The notes below the pieces were generated by a model. It saw only the letters and a list, made by a program, of their open reading frames with translations, was not told the origin of the DNA and made no database searches. Positions 60,783 to 64,000 of a stretch of 64,000 nt of DNA are shown here, one piece after another. The stretch is from Cylindrotheca closterium (lineage: Eukaryota; Bacillariophyta; Bacillariophyceae; Bacillariales; Bacillariaceae). The stretch is taken from contig CAKOGP040001725.1 in the NCBI GenBank assembly GCA_933822405.4, positions 388,645 to 452,644 on the forward strand, written 5' to 3'. A program made the position numbers and the translations under genes. Positions within the stretch are counted from its first letter, which is position 1. Every line of letters starts with the position of its first letter.

Positions 60783-63542
60783 CTAGACCAGCAGCGTCTT
60801 GATCACCTCCAAATGGCCATCATAACATGATCTTTGGACTAGCAACAAGACCAGATCCAAGCCATCCTTATTGCAACACATCATTTCAAATGGCGTCAAT
60901 CCAATTTTGCCTTTGGCATGAGCATAAGCACCCTTTTCGACTAGGAACTTGACTACATTTAAATGACCCTTCCCACATGCCCAATGTATCGGTGTCTCCC
61001 CACCTTTTGTTTTGGCATTGACAGCAGCGCCTATTTCCACTAGCCATTTGACAAGCTCCAAACGACCCACACGACATGCCATATGCAATGATGTCTTTCC
61101 TTCATCGTCTGTGGCATTCACGTCAGCACCCTTATCGAGCAACAACTTGACTACCTCCAATTGACGACTCTCTTGTGCCTTGTACAATGGTGTCTTTCCA
61201 TCATTGTCTGTTGCATTAATGTCAGCACCGTTCTCTACAAGCAATTCGACTATCTTCAAATGATCCCAATAGCATGCATTGTACAATGGGGTGCGTCCAT
61301 ATTGATTCTTGGCATCAATGTCAGCACCCTTCTCGAGTAGCAACTTGACCATCTCACATTTACCTCTAAAGCATGCTTCATGTAATGGTGGGCCTTCTAC
61401 TCGACTCTTGGCATCAATGTCAGCACCCTTCTCGAGTAGCAACTTGACGATCTCAAAACAACCACAACGGCATGCCAGATGCAATGGCATGTCTCCATTA
61501 TCGTCTGTGGCAGTAATGTCAACACCATTCTCTACAAGCCATTCAACTACCGTCAAATGACCACCATCGCTGCATACTCTATGTAATTCTGTGCCTCCAT
61601 AATGATTCTTGGCATACATGTCAGCTCCCTTCTCAAGTAGCAAACTCGCTATCTCCAATTGACCTTTTGCGCATGCTGCAGAGAATGGCGTGCATCCATA
61701 TTGTTTCTTGGCATCAATGTCAGCACCCTTCTCGATTAGCAACCTGGCTATCTCGAAACTACCCTTGTAGCATGCATTGTACAATGGTTTCCTTCCAATA
61801 TCGTCTGTGGCATCAATGTCAGCACCGTTCTCTACAAGCAATTCGACTGTCTTCAAATGATCATCAGTGCTGCATGCATGGTGCAATGGCGTGCTTCCCT
61901 TTTTGTTCTTGGCATTAATTTCAGCACCCTTCTCGAGTAGCAACTTGACCATCTCACATCGACCTTCATCGCATGCTTGATGTAATGGTGTATTTCCCTT
62001 TTTGTTCGTGGCATGTATGTCAGCACCCCTCTCGAGTAGAAACCTCGCCATCTCGCAATGACATCTGTTGCCTGCACAGCAGTGCAATGGCGTGTCACCA
62101 TAATTGTTTGTGGCCGTAATGTCAGCACCGTTCTCTACAAGCCATTCGACTATCTCCAAAGGACGAGCACCACGTAAGCTGCATACATGGTGCAATGTCG
62201 TGCATCCATCATGATTTTTGGCATTAATTTCAGCACCATTGTCGAGTAGCAACTTGCCTATATCTAAATGACCTGCAGCACATGCCCTTTTCAATGCAAC
62301 ACATGCTGGTGTGATTTCATATCGACACTTGGCATGTTTGACAGCACCGTTCTCGAGTAGCAACTTGACTATCTCGAAATGACCTCTTTCGCATGCTTCG
62401 TACAATCCATACTGACTCTTGGCATCAATGTCAGCTCCTTTCTCGAGTAGCAACTTGACTATGTCGTAATGCCCCGGGAAGCATGCTTTATGCAATGGCG
62501 TAATTCCCCTTATATTCTTGGCATCAATGTCAGCACCCTTCTCGAGCAGCAGCTTGACTATCTCGAAATTACCATAAGAGCATGCTTCATGTAATGGTGT
62601 TTTTCCATCGTCGGTCGTGGCATGAATGTCAGCACCCTTGTCGAGTAGCAATAACTTGAATATCTCGAAGTGACCTCTTTCGCATGCTTTATGCAATGGC
62701 GTAATTCCCCTTATATTCTTGGCATCAATGTCAGCACCCTTCTCGAGCAGCAGCTTGACTATCTCGAAATTACCATAAGAGCATGCTTCATGTAATGGTG
62801 TTTTTCCATCGTTGGTTGTGGCATGAATGTCAGCACCCTTGTCGAGTAGCAATAATTTGAATATCTCGAAATGACCATAAGAGCATGCTTCATGTAATGG
62901 TGTTTTTCCACCGTAGGTTGTGGCATGAATGTCAGCACCCTTGTCGAGTAGCAATAACTTGACTATGTCGCAATGCCCCGGGAAGCATGCTTTATGCAAT
63001 GGCGTAAATCCCCTTATATTCTTGGCATCAATGTCAGCACCCTTCTCGAGTAGCAGCTTGACTATCTCGAAATTACCATAAGAGCATGCTTCATGTAATG
63101 GTGTTTTTCCATCGTTGGTTGTGGCATGAATGTCAGCACCCTTGTCGAGTAGCAATAACTTGAATATCTCGAAATGACCATAAGAGCATGCTTCATGTAA
63201 TGGTGTTTTTCCATCGTCGGTCGTGGCATGAATGTCAGCACCCTTGTCGAGTAGCAATAACTTGACTATCTCGAAGTGACCTCTTTCGCATGCTTTATGC
63301 AATGGCGTGCTTCCCCCCATATTCTTGGCATGAATGTCAGCACCCTTCTCGAGTAGCAACGCTATCTCGAAATGACCATAAGAGCATGCCTTGTGAAATG
63401 GTGTGTTTCCATACTTATCGCTGCTCTTTGCATCGGCGCCTTCATTCAACAAAGTTTGAACAAGAACAAGCGACGGGTCTTGGTATTTCAAAGCTTCGTG
63501 TAGACGCCCGTTCTTCATTGCATTAGGAGCGCTCTCGTTCAT
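60783..63542 (-). CDS. Giant ankyrin-repeat protein
   Basis: A 919-aa protein made almost wholly of about 26 ankyrin repeats of 33 residues (consensus G-TPLH-AC--GH-EIVKLLLEKGADI-AK). It has no signal peptide or membrane helix, so it is probably a cytosolic or nuclear binding scaffold; the partner is unknown. Repeats 2-10 (about 62500-63340) are nearly identical in DNA and come in alternating types, one with LLLLDKGADIHA (34 residues) and one with LLLEKGADIDAKNIRG. Repeats toward the C-terminus are more diverse. The last intact block, LDLVLLLVQRSC, ends the fold before a stop that seems to be a nonsense mutation. The short start (MNESAPNAMKNGRLHEALKY) looks like a normal ankyrin cap. Confidence 0.85.
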   Translation of the reverse strand: MNESAPNAMKNGRLHEALKYQDPSLVLVQTLLNEGADAKSSDKYGNTPFHKACSYGHFEIALLLEKGADIHAKNMGGSTPLHKACERGHFEIVKLLLLDKGADIHATTDDGKTPLHEACSYGHFEIFKLLLLDKGADIHATTNDGKTPLHEACSYGNFEIVKLLLEKGADIDAKNIRGFTPLHKACFPGHCDIVKLLLLDKGADIHATTYGGKTPLHEACSYGHFEIFKLLLLDKGADIHATTNDGKTPLHEACSYGNFEIVKLLLEKGADIDAKNIRGITPLHKACERGHFEIFKLLLLDKGADIHATTDDGKTPLHEACSYGNFEIVKLLLEKGADIDAKNIRGITPLHKACFPGHYDIVKLLLEKGADIDAKSQYGLYEACERGHFEIVKLLLENGAVKHAKCRYEITPACVALKRACAAGHLDIGKLLLDNGAEINAKNHDGCTTLHHVCSLRGARPLEIVEWLVENGADITATNNYGDTPLHCCAGNRCHCEMARFLLERGADIHATNKKGNTPLHQACDEGRCEMVKLLLEKGAEINAKNKKGSTPLHHACSTDDHLKTVELLVENGADIDATDDIGRKPLYNACYKGSFEIARLLIEKGADIDAKKQYGCTPFSAACAKGQLEIASLLLEKGADMYAKNHYGGTELHRVCSDGGHLTVVEWLVENGVDITATDDNGDMPLHLACRCGCFEIVKLLLEKGADIDAKSRVEGPPLHEACFRGKCEMVKLLLEKGADIDAKNQYGRTPLYNACYWDHLKIVELLVENGADINATDNDGKTPLYKAQESRQLEVVKLLLDKGADVNATDDEGKTSLHMACRVGRLELVKWLVEIGAAVNAKTKGGETPIHWACGKGHLNVVKFLVEKGAYAHAKGKIGLTPFEMMCCNKDGLDLVLLLVQRSCYDGHLEVIKTLLV

Positions 63543-64000
63543 TTTCTTCTATCCTTTCGGGGGTTTTGAGAATATTGTGATACGGTAGTGTAGGCGATAC
63601 AGTATATTATGGTTTTTGCATCGAGATCATATTATTGTACCGTGTCGATTGCATGTTTTTTATGCGGAGTATCTTCAAAAAAAGGACAGCCAGCATTATG
63701 GGCTACCAGGTACTGGTACTGTGCAGTACGTGTACTATACGAGTGCGCGTCAGCAGGGGAAAACCAAAAAAAGGGGAAAGCAAGACTGTACTAACGGATG
63801 CGGTGCAGTATAAAAAATGTTGGAGAGAACCCAGAATCCGTATAACAACAATCACATCAACACTATTTCGCCTGGACCCTCCGCAACTCGTCCGTCAATC
63901 GACCGTTTTGTGGATTGATAATCTCGACTAGTTTGACTACTGAACAGCTTTCCCCGCACCCCTGAGCTGGGGCATTACTGAAGCAAAAAAGTCGTTTTGA
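63543..64000. other. Upstream flank of the ankyrin gene
   Basis: About 460 bp to the window edge. A plus-strand frame of 98 codons (63635-63931) is open but has no recognisable content. Confidence 0.4.

Noticed and set aside
1..64000. tRNA, rRNA and CRISPR features
   Set aside because: I looked for TTCGA-type T-loops with paired arms and for regularly spaced repeats. The tandem arrays found are coding minisatellites or degenerate satellites, not CRISPR, and no cloverleaf was convincing by eye. A tRNAscan run could overturn this.

Overview
The window looks like nuclear DNA of a pennate diatom. The evidence is a fucoxanthin-chlorophyll a/c protein with an AAA-F-AP plastid presequence, stacked copies of DUF6824, BspA-like leucine-rich-repeat and PTxxPS mucin-like proteins, a Lys/Gly/Ser-rich secreted protein with RXL processing sites, and short GT-AG introns (about 75-250 bp) in roughly half of the genes. 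There are no operons. I place the species no more precisely than a raphid-type diatom. No tRNA, rRNA or CRISPR array was seen.

Layout, left to right. 1-2 kb: the C-terminal end of an LRR-type protein and a 5'-incomplete Crypton-like tyrosine recombinase. 2.4-9.3 kb: a secreted or membrane-anchored family II pyrophosphatase, a low-complexity protein, an unrecognised 453-aa protein with weak macro-domain features, and a two-exon bZIP factor. 10-17.6 kb: three tandem paralogues that fuse a Sec14/CRAL-TRIO-like module to DUF6824. A small LTR retrotransposon derivative with identical LTRs and a 5-bp target duplication lies between the first and second. 17.8-33.3 kb: a P-loop kinase, a menin homologue, a type I membrane protein with a PT-rich stalk, a CCDC43-like protein, an APP1-like phosphatase with a tandemly duplicated 3' end, a diatom CRHC-motif protein, a Qc-SNARE with a histidine zero layer, and a plastid-targeted LON-domain protein. 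33.3-36.8 kb: gene-poor, with a decayed TIR element. 36.8-45 kb: a KGS-repeat/VWD protein that could be a biosilica protein, a divergent paralogue of the 22.7-kb membrane protein, and an FCP gene. 45-49.4 kb: gene-poor DNA rich in TGATCAG repeats. 49.4-58 kb: a glutathionyl-hydroquinone reductase, two GH16 glucanases with permuted cysteine-rich modules, and OGG1 between them. 58-64 kb: a frameshifted LRR pseudogene facing a large ankyrin-repeat gene whose tail has decayed.

These are mostly independent eukaryotic genes. The connected themes are local gene duplication (DUF6824 trio, GH16 pair, PT-stalk pair, LRR/ankyrin C-terminal modules), secreted or cell-surface proteins that may serve the cell wall, and mobile-element remnants. 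The strongest candidates for new biology are the RXL-delimited KGS/VWD protein, the Sec14-DUF6824 fusion family, the cysteine-module GH16 pair and the unicellular menin. Intron coordinates come from GT-AG sites plus frame agreement and have no transcript support.
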